Shown here one piece after another: positions 21,833 through 34,848 of a DNA stretch of 64,000 bases (the stretch's first letter is position 1; the number at the start of each line of letters is the position of its first letter). Source of the DNA: Rugalucina vietnamica. Taxonomy: Eukaryota; Mollusca; Bivalvia; Lucinida; Lucinidae. The DNA lies in contig OZ024880.1 in the NCBI GenBank assembly GCA_964017185.1, positions 40,080,329-40,144,328 on the forward strand. The letters are read 5' to 3'. Both the position numbers and the translations under genes were made by a program. Below the pieces are notes generated by a model, which made no database searches, was not told where the DNA came from, and saw only the letters and a program-made list of their open reading frames with translations.

Positions 21833-22504
21833 GTGTGTGTATGTGCGTGTGCCTTCATTGTGATTGATGATATATATTTTTCAAAACAGTTTTGATAAAA
21901 AAATACACCGTCATGATATGGTGATTTAATTTAGCCCTCTAAAATAACATTTTAGACTTGTTTGGCATTTTCCACTCTGTAAAGTTCCCAATTGACAATG
22001 CTGTATTTCTTTTGTAAATGAGTGTGATCATGACTGAAACTCTTCAGGTAAAGTATATATATTCTTTATTTCCTCCATGTAGGAGAGCACATAGTACATG
22101 ATACATACAATATACAATGTACAATATACAGACAAACAGAACAAAACAAAGCGAGCAAATAAACAGAATAATAGAAAGACAAACGAACAACTATCTACAT
22201 TATAGACAAGCAATACATAGAAAGTTTTGATTGAAAATAGTATTTGCCTACTAACCCAAATGTTTTACAAAAGAACGTAAAACATACATGTAAAGATACA
22301 AGGCAAATTAAACACATATATTGAGTTCAGATACATGTGGCTCATTGTGGACGCTCCCTTGTCGAAACGAAATACAAGAGAGTAGGAATGAGCGTGCCTG
22401 AAGTCAAACAACTATTGTCAGTCAGGTTAAATTTTAGCCAAATGCTCCGGAGGTGTGGAAAAGCCACATTCCAGGATTCAGACATATTAATATCGAGGAT
22501 AAAA

Positions 22505-24796
22505 TCAGGGCGTACTTCTCCTCAGAGAAATTTTATCCAGGCCTCTTAAATACATATAAACTTGAGGATTGAATGCATAGACTCTATCCCACATTTTAAC
22601 TCTTTCATTGTGTAAACATGCACATTCACTAATGCAATGACCAACGGCATTGTTATAAAAACAATTGCATTTATGGCATAGCTGGACATCACAATCCAGG
22701 ATACTTCCAATTATCTGGATAACAGACTTGCACGCATCAGTAATTTTGGGGCATGTTTTTGACAACGTCCAGATGTCATGAACACCAAAAGTCGGTACAA
22801 TACGATGGAAGCGGGCAAATTCTGGTTGGGATGTCCGAGTATGCCATTGATAAAGTTCTCGACTATGTATCTCATAATGTATTTGACCATTCTTTTCCAA
22901 GTAAATTTGCTAGGAAATGCACTATCTCTCAAATAAGCGTCCAAGATAAATTATATTTTTCGAGTATCTCACCACGTCAGGTATAAACCCAGTCTGGCTA
23001 GCACCATTCACGGAAAATGTCGTCACTCTGTCAATAAATACATGTCTTAGCCAGTGATCTATTCTCAGTCTGCAAAACTGACAGAACAGTTGTTATTTCC
23101 GGGAATCGATTTCCGCTTCAAGGGAATGAGAGCCAACCAGACTTGGGGAAATATCTGTACGTGTTCTTCTGTGAAGACCTTGTATGTATTTAATACAATA
23201 CCTATGTGCTCTTTCAAGACACATTATATCTGTAATTGATAAATTGTTCCAGTTTTCACACCCGTAGAGGGCCTTAGGTAAAACAATACATCTATAAATT
23301 TTCAGGCAAGATAACGTGTGCAACCCTTGCTCTTGAATGTACCGCCATGTACAAGACTAACAAAAGTACCCTTAAGTTTGTCACATGCATCCTTAATATT
23401 ATCTTTTAAAGACATGAACTTGTTAAAAATTGTGCCTAGATAGGTATAACTCTCACTTTCCTGTATTGGATGATGTCCTAAAAACCATTGTCTTTTAGAT
23501 TTCTGGAAACTATTCTTTGTCTCAATGTAGACAACAACATTGTGTTTAAGTGGACCATATAGAAATCTCCATTTACAGCCATTTGAGAAACAAATTCTCA
23601 TTAAAGCATCAAGACCTAGTTTAGATAAGGCCATTAATAGCATGTCATCAGCAACTGTTTGCGCACATATAACTCTAGTATTCATCTTGAAACCAAACTT
23701 ACTGATCGTTCCAAGGCGATACTTCTGTGGTGGTTCTTTTTGTTTTATGTCTTGGTGTTTAAAATTTTTGTGCTGTTGGCGCCTTATGTGTGTTTTCATA
23801 TTTTTAGTTAAGTTTAGGTAACTGAGTGGCCACCTATTGGGAAAATAGCTGCTCATTCGGCTTACGATATGTTTTCATGGTATACGTACCTGATTGTTAA
23901 TTTAGTTTTTTCCCACCTCGGTTTTTGGAGTGGCAATCTTTTTCTGATTGCGCCTTTTCCTGATCTTTGCCTACTTGTACTTTTTTTTTACTAGCAACAA
24001 GTTAATTGATAAGATCATTGTTGAAACATAAGAATAAAAAAGGAGATAAAACTCCTCCCTGTCGTGTTCCCTGCATTACAGAAAACCATGGAGAGTGATA
24101 ACCTTTATAGCAGACAGCACTTTTCATGTCTTTGTGTAAGTCAATGATCACACGTAACAGGTTAGACCTAATACCCATGTTGTACAATTTAACAAACAAG
24201 CCATGATGCCACACACAATCAAAGGTTTTATGTACGTCTAGGAAACAGACAAATAACTTACTGTGATTTTCTTTTGAGAAGGAAATGCATTTTCTAAGCT
24301 TCAGAGAGGACATATTGCAACATAAACCGGCCCTAAACCCACCTTGTAAAGGACTAATAGGTACATTCAGTGCCGCTTCAGCGCGTTGCAACAGAATTCT
24401 CTCGAACAATTTAAGAATGCAAGATGAGAGTGTTATCGCCCGATAATTGTTAGGATCTGATTTTGATTTACGCCCTCCTTTATGTAGCGTTATAATGATA
24501 CCTTTCTTGAGGTTGGCAGGAACATAACCCAGGTTATGTATATCTGTAAAGAATAACGACAACTGTTTCCACAGCTCAATTCCACCATTTATCAAGTGCT
24601 CATTAGATATAGAGTCAGGACCGCATGCTTTCTTGGTTTTCAAACTTTTAACAGCCGTGTACACTTCATTAAATGTTATACCAGTCGAGTCATCGATACA
24701 AGAGCTAGGAAATTCGTTAGTTATATCGCGAACTTGACTGTCAATGCTAGATTTAAAATCAGAATCAAAATCGGGCGATTCACTTTCTGCATACAA
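22505..24796 (-). pseudogene. LINE C reverse transcriptase, split by repeat B
   Basis: 24796-24002 encodes RT blocks (KKACGPDSISNEHL, NNYRAITLSSCILKLFERI, CFLDVHKTFDCVWH, GTRQGGVLSPFLF). A family B copy then interrupts it, and RT resumes at about 23700 with VCAQTVADDMLL, where the usual YADD is VADD. ESYTYLGTIF follows. 23323-22505 carries the decayed C-terminal region, including CHKCNCFYNNAVGHCISEC, a zinc-knuckle-like segment. Frame changes occur near 23320 and 22900. Confidence 0.82.
23703..23988 (+). repeat. repeat family B, short copy inside LINE C RT
   Basis: Starts ACTGATCGTTCCAAGGCGAT and ends TTGCCTACTTGTAC plus T's. It separates the SPFLF and ADD blocks of LINE C, so B inserted after LINE C. 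Confidence 0.85.
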
Positions 24797-24872
24797 TTTC
24801 CGAAAATAGCCGCCCCACTCAGAGGCTATCTGCTCAGGATCGCGACAACCATTGTCACCAAATCGAATTTCA

Positions 24873-26092
24873 CTACCAGCATTTTCTCCGTGAACTGACC
24901 TTTCTCCAGAAAAAACTTCTATTCATTTCTGCAGCCTGGTCGATCTCAGCATTTACCTCGTTAAGATATTGCTCAGCACACAGCCGATGCTGTGCACGAA
25001 ACATGCGCTTAGCAGATGTATAGATAATGTATGACTGAAATTGCTGACCTCTAAATCGCCCATCTGCAATCCAATGACGGCGCTTTTCACGCATAACTGC
25101 ATGTAAATGCTTAAGATTTGCATCCCAGTACGGCTTAAGATAACGCCGAAAACATGTCTTAGGTAAAACTGATTCGGATACTGCTACTATGCTATCTACC
25201 AAGACTTTGTGCCGTGTTTCGATTCTCTCACGGCACTCTTTGATATTATTACAATGATCATTTGAGAAACATTCATTTAGTTGTGTCTCATACCTTTGTA
25301 AAACAGTAGTGTCACGTTTATGTCATGCAATGTATGACCGAGTTTCGCTGGTATTAAAGTCAGTGGCAGGAATGTAGATACTGCACAATATAGGTCTATG
25401 TCTTGACACATTTAAAACATGATCGTCCGGTATTTTATAATATACAATAGTATCTGTTCTTTCTACAGGTAGTAGAATGTGATCAATCAGTGACTCATAT
25501 AGGCCACCGTAACATACGAAACTAGAGTCCGCTCCAGTAGTGCCTGGCAGCGTACTAACAGACACGTAGTTGAAATGATTCATCATTTGAAGCAAATATT
25601 TACCACGACACACGACAGTCAGTGTTTTAATGAATTTCCGACCTTGAAGATGAGCGTTTATGTCCCCCATTACAATGACTATGCCTTGATCAGAGTACAT
25701 ACAGATTATGGTTTGTAAATAGTCTATGAATTCTCTATAAACAGCAATGGAATGATTGCTGCAAGGCTCATATACTTGTAAAAAGTATATATACATTGAT
25801 GAGGAAACTTTATATTGTATTCCACATATGCGGTCAGAATCAATGTCAAGAATCGAAATGTTATTGTTCAATGACATATGCCAAAGAATGGCAACACCAC
25901 CTTTCCCCACTGTTCTATGTCCTGGCCGACTGAGGTCACTATCGACAACACCATAAGAGGCATATAGTCTTTGTGAATACTTTGAAGGAAGTGTAAATTC
26001 CCATTGTTTAACCAATGTTCTGCTATACCGAATATCTGAATATGGTTACTGCTAATCAGCTGGCTAGCATACGCTAGCATTCCAAGTTGCAA
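24873..26092 (-). pseudogene. LINE C endonuclease and linker region
   Basis: 26092-25323 encodes an APE-type endonuclease in two overlapping frames: IFGIAEHWL, then GKGGVAILWHM, IVMGDINAHLQG (GDxN block), SLIDHILLP and SRHRPI. A frameshift lies near 25990. 25202-24873 carries the linker toward RT (FRRYLKPYWDANL, EKRRHWI). Confidence 0.78.
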
Positions 26093-26131
26093 AAGAGAGC
26101 ATGTTAGATATAAAATTGAATGTTAATGATA

Positions 26132-27298
26132 TTAATATTCACTGTCGTAATGACTATAAGCGTCTGTGATCGCGTTGTTATCACTCCAATGGGTAGTATG
26201 CGTCTCCACATCGCCATCATCATAACCGCCAATCCTACGGTTCGAGTTTTTGTATCTATTCTGAAATTGGCCCTTTGATAGCCAAGGCCGACATGTCAAC
26301 CCTTTCGGCCAGAATCCTTCTGCAAGAAGCTGACTGGCGTATGTTGCTTCAATATTAACCCGTATGACGGCTCTATTTTGACGTTCGTATCTGTGTATGT
26401 TTACCCATGTCAAAGTCACGCCTAGACGGAATATTTCCATCGGTCAAACGTTTTAGGCAATTTTATGTGTTTACTGGGAGATCTTCGGCACTGGTACAAA
26501 TAGATAACAAAATAATACGATTAATAGCAAAATAACATAGCTGCAAGTCGCTTACGAAATCCGCAATCAGTTCGACATTGGTTTAAATGCAACCTATGCT
26601 AAGCTGTCAGGGAAGTGTAACGAGGTACCGAAGTAGAGCGGGAAGTGACAGTTAGCCAGCTGATCTATGTCACGCCACGACGAGCTGCAAAGATTATCAA
26701 TTTCTTTTCCGTTATACTCGGAAGAAACCCGCAAACATAGAATCGCTTTGTCCGTCTCCTACAACAAAATCGTCATCATTATCGACTTCCTCTAAGCTGT
26801 TGCGATGGTTGCTTTTTGCATCCTTGGGGCGCGTTGGGGACGATTCTCTCTGTTGGAGCTCATAACAGATATGCCTTTTACCGGCCTTTTAACAACAGTT
26901 TGCTGGCCATTATCAGAGAAATGTTCATTATGAAATGCACTAGTTCCATCAGCCCCACTATCCCCAGTATTGCTTTTATGTTCACAGGCAATAGACGTAC
27001 CGGATTGATCCAGGGGGCACGTTGATATTCTTCTTATTTGAAAGTTTATTCGTAGATCTAACAACGGGTTCGTTGCGATTACGTTTTAAACTGTCCGTTT
27101 GTTCAATGGGCCCCGACTTCGGGGAAACAATATAAGGTCATTGCTTTCCTGCCTACCATGGGGAACGGGAGAAACATCATCAGGCAGCCGCTTTAATCGA
27201 AGATTCGATGGGCTTCTATATAAGCCGACTTTGCCAAGTGCTGCAGTTTCCATATTATTGGGATTACATGTATTTGTATTAACATAAATGGGTTGGAA
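26132..27298 (-). pseudogene. probable LINE C ORF1 remnants
   Basis: 26440-26132 ends 40 nt before the ORF2 start and reads RVNIEATYASQLLAEGFWP, then a Ser/Asn/Asp-rich tail. Upstream pieces at 27064-26792 and 27304-27086 are broken. The assignment rests on position and on the open frame near ORF2. Confidence 0.45.
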
Positions 27299-27303
27299 CC
27301 GCA

Positions 27304-27375
27304 ACGCTTATTGTCCACGATGGACAATAAGCGTAGCATTCGCAACGCTTATTGTCCACGGTGAACAATAAGCAC
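27304..27375. repeat. hairpin array (AACGCTTATTGTCCAC family)
   Basis: Two units in which CGCTTATTGTCCAC is followed by its inverse GTGGACAATAAGCG or GTGAACAATAAGC. Same units at 34697, 37051, 37948 and 38665. Confidence 0.85.
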
Positions 27376-27939
27376 CTATTCAGAGAAGAAAATTTTCACA
27401 ACTCTCAACAATATGCAAATTTCTTATTATCAACTCAAATTTTCTTTTGGTGATAATATAATTGACAAGCCCAATTATTTGCCTTGCATACAACATGAAA
27501 ATCAGAACGCTGCGGCATATGGTTGCCTAGCAAACGTCAAAACTTACGGTATCCCATTTTTCTTAAATCACAGAGGTACAATACATTGCATTGTTAGCAA
27601 AAATGAAATTTCAAATCAATGTTTGTTTTCAAGAGCAAAAAATGCAAACGAATATCAGTAATAAAATTCCTTTAATGTCACAATGAAGCTCTTGATACAT
27701 GGCACAGATGAAAAAAAGATCACGTTCTGGCCGGCGCATAATGAACATGTAGTCCTAATTGCTGTTTAAAAATAAGCTGACGTCAATAAAGAAACACACC
27801 AAATAGAAGTGCTGACAAACTAGAAGTGCCGACAAACAAAAATTTTCAAACGTCACATTTTTGTAGTTTTCTGCTTGTTGAGACACCAGACTATCAACTG
27901 ATACTGTTTGCTTTCTAATCGAAATAAACCTCCATATTT
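27376..27939 (+). repeat. 560 bp repeat shared with 37176-37736
   Basis: Close direct match to 37176-37736, starting CACCTATTCAGAGAAGAAAA and ending AAATAAACCTCCATATTT. Both copies follow a hairpin array. LINE D sequence begins exactly where the match ends. An 82-codon ORF (27413-27661) is kept in both copies, but it has no recognisable motif. Confidence 0.85.
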
Positions 27940-30249
27940 ACGTGCATTGTATGTATCTGAAACACTTCATTTTGAAAAACATAACAAAAAAGCGAAAAAA
28001 AGATATCAGTTAGCTGAGCAATCGCGATTACTTGGCTTGAAAAATGGACATAATACTCGTGAATTCTGGCGGGAAATTGGCAAACTCGGTATTCAGAACG
28101 ACCGAAAAACGGGAATACCCATGGAGGTTTTAGACTCTAATGGGCGTATATCAACACACACCGATGACGTCATCGATAGGTGGAATAATGATTTCGAGAA
28201 CTTGTTCACAAATTCCACGAACCCCAGTTTTAATGACAATCATTTAGACGATGTAAAGCGGAAATTACAGGAAAATAGTGTTCCTAGTTTGGATACCGAT
28301 ATTTCCTTGTTAAATGAACCAATGTCTCGGGAAGAAGTTGAACAATCACTTTATAGAGCAAAATTGAAACGTGCTGCCGGGTTCGATGGTATTCCGGCTG
28401 AGGTATTACGAAATCCGGTGTGCATCGATTTATTGTACAAGATTATTAACTTCTGTTTTGAAAATGGATATGTCCCAAGTGAGTGGAATAAGGGTGTTAT
28501 CAGACCGATCCCAAAATCGGACGCGAAGGATCCAAGGGACCCGCTATCTTATCGTGGGATATGTCTGATATCAATCCCATGTAAGATGTATGCTGGCATT
28601 TTAAACGTTCGCTTAAGCCAATGGATAGACGAGAATAACATCGTTGTCGACGAGCAGAACGGGTTTCGTCGAAACAGATCGTGTTTAGAACATATCTATG
28701 CACTGTACACTGTGATTAATAAACGAAAGCAACAAAAACAATCTTCGTATGTTTGGTTTGTTGATGCAAAAAAAGGCATTTGACACGGTTCAAAGGGATT
28801 GTTTGTGGTATAAACTCATGTCGTTAGGAATAAAGGGGAAAATTCTAAAAGCCGTTAAGTCGCTGTATACCGATGTACAGTGTGTGGTGAAAGTTAATGA
28901 CTACGTAACTCCCTTGACAGATGTGCCTCAAGGGGTAAAACAGGGATGTAAGTTATCCCCAACATTATTCGCACTTTATATAAACGATCTGGCAAGTGAC
29001 ATGAAAGAAATGGGTCTCGGAATAGACATTGATGATCTACAACTTTCTATATTACTGTACGCTGATGATATCGCATTGATTGCTCCCGTTTTGAAATCTC
29101 TTCAGTTGATGTTAAACAAATTGAACGATTGGTGTAGTAAATGGAGGCTATCAATTAATTGTGACAAAACTAAAATTATTCATTTTAGACCAGCGTCTGT
29201 TTTACGCTGTGATGATGTATTCTCATGTGGCCATTTAACTATTGATCAAACCGAAAAGTATAAATATCTTGGACTTTGGTTTCAGGAACATTTAGACTTA
29301 CAGTTTGCGACGTCAGAATTGGCAAAGTCTGCGAGTCGAGCACTGTCTGTTTTATATGCCAAATTTAAATGCGCAGGGGGTATATCTTACGATGTTTATA
29401 TTAAACTATATACTTCTCTTGTGGAGCCCATATTATACTGTTGTGCGGGCACATGGGGTTTAACAGAGTTCAGCAAAATAAAAACCGTACGAAACAAAGC
29501 CTGTAGATTACTTTTAGGTGTGGGCAAAAATGCTGCAAATTTGGCTACTAGAGGAGACATGGGCTGGGCGGACTGCTTTGTCAACCAAAGGTTAGAGACA
29601 TTCCGTCTATTCTGTAAATTGACCAATATTCAAAACGAAAGACTTGTGAAACGAATATTTATTTGGTCTAAATCCCATGGAAAATGTTGGGAGAAATGTT
29701 CCTAAAGTTAATTAACGACATTGAGTTATCTCATTTATTCGATCAAGACACTGTGTGGCCCATATTATAAAACTGTGTAAATCTAAACTTGTTGAAAACG
29801 ATAAGTCATTGTGGAGAACAAATTTATTTAACGATAATGGACATCAAAATGGAAATAAGCTTGGAACATACAGACTCTATAAAACGGACTTAGAAACCGA
29901 ATGTTATGTAAAACTTTCTCTTCAGAGAGATCACCGCCGCATTTTAGCTATGTTCAGGTGTGGCAATTTACCATTGCATATTGAAACTGGGCGTTATGCT
30001 CGACCCAAACTACCCGTGGAACAACGAACTTGTTTCCGTTGTATAGAGACTATTGAAGATGAGCTCCATTTTTTAATTGACTGTCCTTTTTATGATGAGA
30101 TTAGACGTAACTTGTTTCGCAAAGCACAGTTATGCAATAGAGACTTCATTTTATACGATTCAACTGCAAAAATGATATTTTTATTGAATAATATTAATAT
30201 GCAGCCAATTTTGGCTTCAACATTATTTGACATGTTCCGGAGACGTTAG
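27940..30249 (+). pseudogene. LINE D reverse transcriptase and C-terminal zinc motif
   Basis: 27908-28783 and 28749-29705 form one RT broken by a single-base expansion of an A-run near 28770 (VDAKK, then KAFDTVQRD). RT blocks: AAGFDGIPAEVL, SYRGICLISIPCKM, GVKQGCKLSPTLF and LLYADDIAL (about 29055), then EKYKYLGLWF. Further frame breaks at about 29690 and 29760 precede the C-terminal part (29770-30249), which reads LHIETGRYARP then CFRCIETIEDELHFLIDC. The same C-terminal layout occurs in LINE A, so the two are related. Confidence 0.85.
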
Positions 30250-30606
30250 CGTACCATCTTATACATTTTATATGACATATTTTATGAAATAACATGTCCA
30301 AAACATAGATTTTGAACATAGGTTTCCCTTTGAATGTTTTTACTGCTTCCAAAGGATCAAACCATTATATTTTATTTATATGAAAAATGTATCTTAAGCT
30401 ATTTCATTCTGTGCGATGTGATGCATTTTAAAATGAACTGCTAGTGTATATATGTACGCATCTTAACTTACTTTGCTTATTTTAGTGCGTGTCTCGTAAG
30501 CTGGTACCCCTAGCTGTGTGTCTTATATATGTTATTTTACTGAGAATGTATAAATTTTGTACAGACATGTGACACGTTAATAAAATACTTACTTACTTTT
30601 ACTTAA
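27940..30606 (+). mobile_element. LINE D, 5'-truncated non-LTR retrotransposon
   Basis: Begins where the 560 bp repeat breaks off and ends with AATAAAATACTTACTTACTT, a short (ACTT)n tail. It has no endonuclease part. The 3' flank continues as a copy of repeat family E (ATGGCCCTGGGATGACC), so this copy inserted into or next to an E element. Confidence 0.82.
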
Positions 30607-31411
30607 TCATGGCCCTGGGATGACCTTGACCTATCTTATTGCAAGGTCAGCATAGGTCTCCCATGCATTTGAATGGGGAAAATTGTCAAAATGTCATTTG
30701 CAGGGAAAATTTTATGGAAATTGGCAAATGACTAAATATTTATGATTCTGAAAATAAATGTACCCCAGGGACAGGTCTGCCCCCATCCCAGGGCAATATA
30801 CATGTACATTACCATAATACTCAAAGATCTTCTTCTGTGATACCGCTTGGCGAATCAAAGCCAAGCTTCGTGTGGAGCATTCTTAGGAAGGGAGAATGAA
30901 AGTTTATATGAACTGAGAAAATTTTCTGGATCTGAGCCTGTAAATCATGACCCCGGGATGATCTTGACCTATGTTTTGCCAAGGGCAGCTTAGGTCGCAT
31001 ATCCCAGATCTCAGATGAGCGTTTATAGGACCATTGGTCCTCTGGTTAGCTCATCTGAGCCGAAGGATCACATGTGCGCTGATAGGATAGGCATGCTCTG
31101 GCGTCCGTCGTCCTTGTCAACAATTTTCAAACACTTGGTCAATCAAATAAAAGTAAAACCTTTAAAAGCAGTGAGCATATTAATGAGAAAAGAGATGGGC
31201 CATACCGCGATTTCGGCCTCTTCATTGGCCCTTTAGATTTGGCAAAATGGAGCCAAAGAGCAATACTGTAATTTTGCAACTTTCAGCAGGATAGTCATTA
31301 TATATAAGTCGATACATAGACTAGTATTATCTAAACCGAGCCAAATATATAAAACGTTGGTTAGAGAACTTCCTGTGGAGCATCCCTAGGAAGGGGGAAT
31401 TAAAGTTTATA
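30607..31411 (+). repeat. repeat family E, first part
   Basis: Contains TGACCTTGACCT with AAGGTCA, TTAGCTCATCTGAGCCGAAG, GCATGCTCTGGCGTCCGTCG and GGAGCATCCCTAGGAAGG; similar blocks lie at 56284-56870. Interrupted at 31412 by a TA-flanked element and resumed at 32462. Non-coding. Confidence 0.7.
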
Positions 31412-32461
31412 CACTGAAAAAAAGTTATAAGAGGCCACCTCATATTTTTTCTTCTAGTTCAGAAAGTAAAATACGATCAATTAAAATTCATGATCATATG
31501 AATAAACCAATGTCTAACAGTGGCTCTGTGAGTTTCTGCATTCCAAAATGCGTGATACTTCTCACACAGACGAAGCATGTGTAAAGGTACCCTATTTCAA
31601 AAAGTCACACTTTATTAACATCAAATTAAATGTCATATTATGACGTTGTGTTTTTACATTTTAATTTATTTGAAAGTGCTACTGACTGCCATGATGTAAG
31701 ATAAAATTAAGTCAAAAGTGTTGCTGCAATAAGAATCTTCGTTTCTGTTTTGTACATGCAAGAAGACAACAACCTTAATAACAGGAATTCAGCTTTTGTA
31801 TGCAATTTGCATACCAACTTTGTTCTTCTCCAGATGCGTTATTATCAGCAGCACGGCATTGAAATTTTCAGCGATTATTTAGGTCAAACACTAGACTCTG
31901 ATAAACTTTGAAAATTAAAAAAATCGTCCACAAATTTTGTTATTTTGTTCGTTAAAAATTGGCATTGAAACCGGAAGTGTGCGGCAGCCTTGACCTGTTG
32001 GTCCTCGAAAATGGTCTAAAACAGTTCAGTCGAGTTATATCTCTCATTTCCAGGCCTCATCAAGTGAATTTAACAGGGGTCAACATGTTTAAGAGGCACA
32101 TTTATGAATTTTCCAAAACATCTCAAAATTGGCGATCTTTAAAAATGCATAAAAATTCTACCAGTAGAGAAAATTCGAATGTTTGATGTTTTTCCGAGCC
32201 GTAACGACCCCTTTGATGACACCCGTTCCTAATTTCAATAAATGGTGTGCTGTATCCAATTTCCAATTTTTTATTTAAAAAACATTGATTTTTGCATTTT
32301 TACTCTAAAAACGTCTTTAGTTAAAGAAAATTGTTTCTTAACACTTTGGAATTTTACTTACATGAAAGACACGTCTTTTGGCAAAAAATCGTGCAATTTC
32401 GAACATGGCTTAGAAACAAAAAATGAGCTTGAAAGTGGCCTCTTATAACTTTTTTTCAGTG
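31412..32461. mobile_element. TA-flanked inverted-repeat element, 1050 bp
   Basis: CACTGAAAAAAAGTTATAAG at 31412 is repeated inverted at 32461; the repeat is about 27 bp long and runs to GAGGCCAC. It splits repeat E exactly between AAGTTTATA and TATAAATCGTCC. Comparison with the uninterrupted E copy near 56460 shows a duplicated TA. No transposase ORF. Likely a Tc1/mariner-type non-autonomous element. Confidence 0.82.
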
Positions 32462-32510
32462 TATAAATCGTCCAGGTAGCATGACGAAGATGGCCGCCAT
32501 ACCCATATTA
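32462..32510 (+). repeat. repeat family E, resumed
   Basis: ATAAATCGTCCAGGTAGCAT through GATGGCCGCCAT continues the E consensus after the 1050 bp insertion. Confidence 0.75.
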
Positions 32511-32840
32511 TAATGTGAGACGAACTAGCCACAGCTCAACCCCGTTGGTGGAAAAGCATGCTTATCCACCGAGGGTGGTTTTAATTACTGTTTTATATGC
32601 GACACTTACTAACTTCACCATATACCGAGTTGGAAATTTGCATATCTATTTATAGCACACTGTTACATTACTCCCCCTCCTAGAAGACTCGTCTCGAGTC
32701 TTGGCCTGGCAACTACATGGGTAAGTCAACTCCGGACTGGCAGTTGTCATTATCCCACCACTACCACCAAATGTAACGTGACCCGAACCAATCCACAGCT
32801 AAGCCCCGTCGGTGGAAAAGCATGCTCATCCACCAAAGGC
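32511..32840. repeat. direct repeats about 261 bp apart, possible decayed TRIM or LTR
   Basis: 32511-32575 and 32772-32838 share CCACAGCTCAACCCCGTTGG and GGTGGAAAAGCATGCTTATC with several differences. Both start with TGT. The segment between them is CT-rich. It could be a decayed miniature LTR element, but no primer-binding site is clear. Confidence 0.4.
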
Positions 32841-34690
32841 TGTTTAAGGTAAATCAAAAGTACATATACACATATGCCATTTTTGGACGGTGTTGACACA
32901 TTTCTGGCCATCAGGCTGGAGAGACAATAAGCATGATTTTATCCAAAATATTAGAGGCTGGCAATCATTCTTTATTTATAAAGCCTAAATTTTAAGTCAT
33001 ACAAAACGCCAATAAGAAGATACGTGGTCCGAAAATAATGATTAATTTTAGTGTTTTGGACGCTCTTACCTCCATGAGTTCAAGCGAAATCCGTGATACA
33101 GCCGAATATAAACACATAAAAGTCCGAAATATGAACATATTAAATAAATAAGATATTCCACTATTTAACACCACTTTTAATGAAACGATGCTACTTGTTG
33201 TTGTCTCGGCATTGGTGTGCAAAAAATACATGTCAATTTTGTTCTCCATTTTATCTTGTAAATGTTTCTGTTATATGTGAGATGGCCCGAGACAGGGGGT
33301 ATCAGTGGTCAAAATGATTTATTATTTCAAAACAGATTCTATTTGTTATTTGACTAACTGTAGGTATATGCTAGTGTGCGATAGGGAAATTTCAAACTGC
33401 TATTGGTGGTCAAGCTGCGCATGCTGACATACAAATTATGTTCTTGTGACCTATCACGACGTATGTACATGGCGTATGTGTGACATACTGATGATTACCT
33501 ACTGGTATGTAACGACTGCGTAAGCTCTAGGGGCCCAATAATTAATGTCTGTGGCGCTTTTGTCATCTTGACCGACTGTGTTCTCTTTGTTGATGTCATT
33601 CATAAATGAGCCTGTGCGTGAGGAAACCAACAATTTGGGTTCCGACCAGGTCTGACACTAACCTGCCTGTACAGTCACATAAGCAGGCTAGAATCTTGAA
33701 ATTTTGATTAAAGTAGAAGAGATATTGTACTATATGTGTATCGAAAACAAAGGCGCTGATCAGCTCCGCAGTTACTGCAAAGCTGATCCGCGCCTTTCCC
33801 AGTGAACCATACGTTTTGGTGACGGCGACGTCTTTTACAAGTACTGGTTTTGAAGACATCTTAATAACGTTTTACAGACGTTTTTAATCAATGCAGACGT
33901 CTACCGCACAGCATTAAAACGTGTTTGTACCAATACCATATAAACACTTAGCGGAGACGTTGACTCAAAAATGCTGTTGCTTGTTTAAATATCATTTCTT
34001 GGTAATTAATAATGTGAAAAAATACATTTGCGTTGTTAGTTTGTCACATATATTCAAAATATGTGATACTATCGTCTAGAACGTTTCGTAAACGTACTGA
34101 AAACGTAGCTGTCAGGTTGTCAGTTCCGAAGCGGATAAAGACTATAAAGGAAAGAAAATGCAAAGGTTTATTTCACTCAAACTAGGTACGTCTATTAAAA
34201 ACTGAATATATGAATGGACTTGATTTTTGTGAGCAAACTGTGACACGTCAGTCGTTGCTAAATATAATAAAGGCGTGTGTCTATCATCTGGAAAACGTCT
34301 CCAACGCGCTAACATCGCCAACGTAATGTTTTCATCCGGGTACAGTATCGCCATATTGGACGCAGGGTGAAGAACAGAGTAAAGTTTGAGTATTTCGTTA
34401 CAGTGGTAAGTGCGTTAATAAGTGCACAGGGTACATTTTTAGCTGCTGATATGTTGATATGATTTATGTCCCTAAACTAATTTTCCCTAACAAAGATGCA
34501 TGTTTTCCCCGCCTAACGATATATAGCCGAAACGTATTCGAACGTGGCCAAGACGTTTCGTTTCGTCCTTATATTTTATCTCCTAATCATGTAGCAATGA
34601 GACTGTAACATTGTCAACGCTTACGAACTAGAGAAGTAACTACTGTGTGTAACAGTGATCTTTGTAAAGCAGAATGCCTGTACACTGCGG
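32841..34690. other. intergenic with one conserved repeat fragment
   Basis: 33604-33810 holds a diverged bivalve-type repeat (TGAGCCTGTGCGTGAGGAAA and GGCGCTGATCAGCTCCGCAG) also seen at 46483-46662. Otherwise no gene or element recognised. Confidence 0.4.
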
Positions 34691-34696
34691 TGTAGA

Positions 34697-34835
34697 ACCG
34701 CTTATTGTCCATCGACGCTTATTGTCCACCGACGACAATAAGCGTAGCGACTGCAACGCTTATTGTCCACCAAGCCGGAAGGACAGTAAGCGTTGATCAT
34801 GTCGATATTAAAAAGAACATCGACGCTTACTGTAC
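34697..34835. repeat. left terminal hairpin array
   Basis: Units of CGCTTATTGTCCAC and GACGACAATAAGCG separated by TAGCGACTGCAA-like spacers. Confidence 0.85.
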
Positions 34836-34848
34836 ATTAATGCAGAAC

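Larger units (their letters stand above)
22035..27298 (-). mobile_element. LINE C, decayed non-LTR retrotransposon
   Basis: Minus-strand remains in order: possible ORF1 pieces (27290-26132), APE endonuclease (26092-25323), linker (25202-24873), reverse transcriptase (24796-24002 and 23700-23302) and C-terminal part (23323-22505). The 3' UTR ends near 22040-22070 with AATAAAGAATATATATA on the minus strand. Several frameshifts and one inserted repeat make it inactive. Confidence 0.8.

Noticed and set aside
27413-27661. ORF conserved between two repeat copies (also 37136-37474)
   Set aside because: Conserved because the DNA repeat is; no motif, differing starts, and no sign of coding-type substitution that I can establish by eye.
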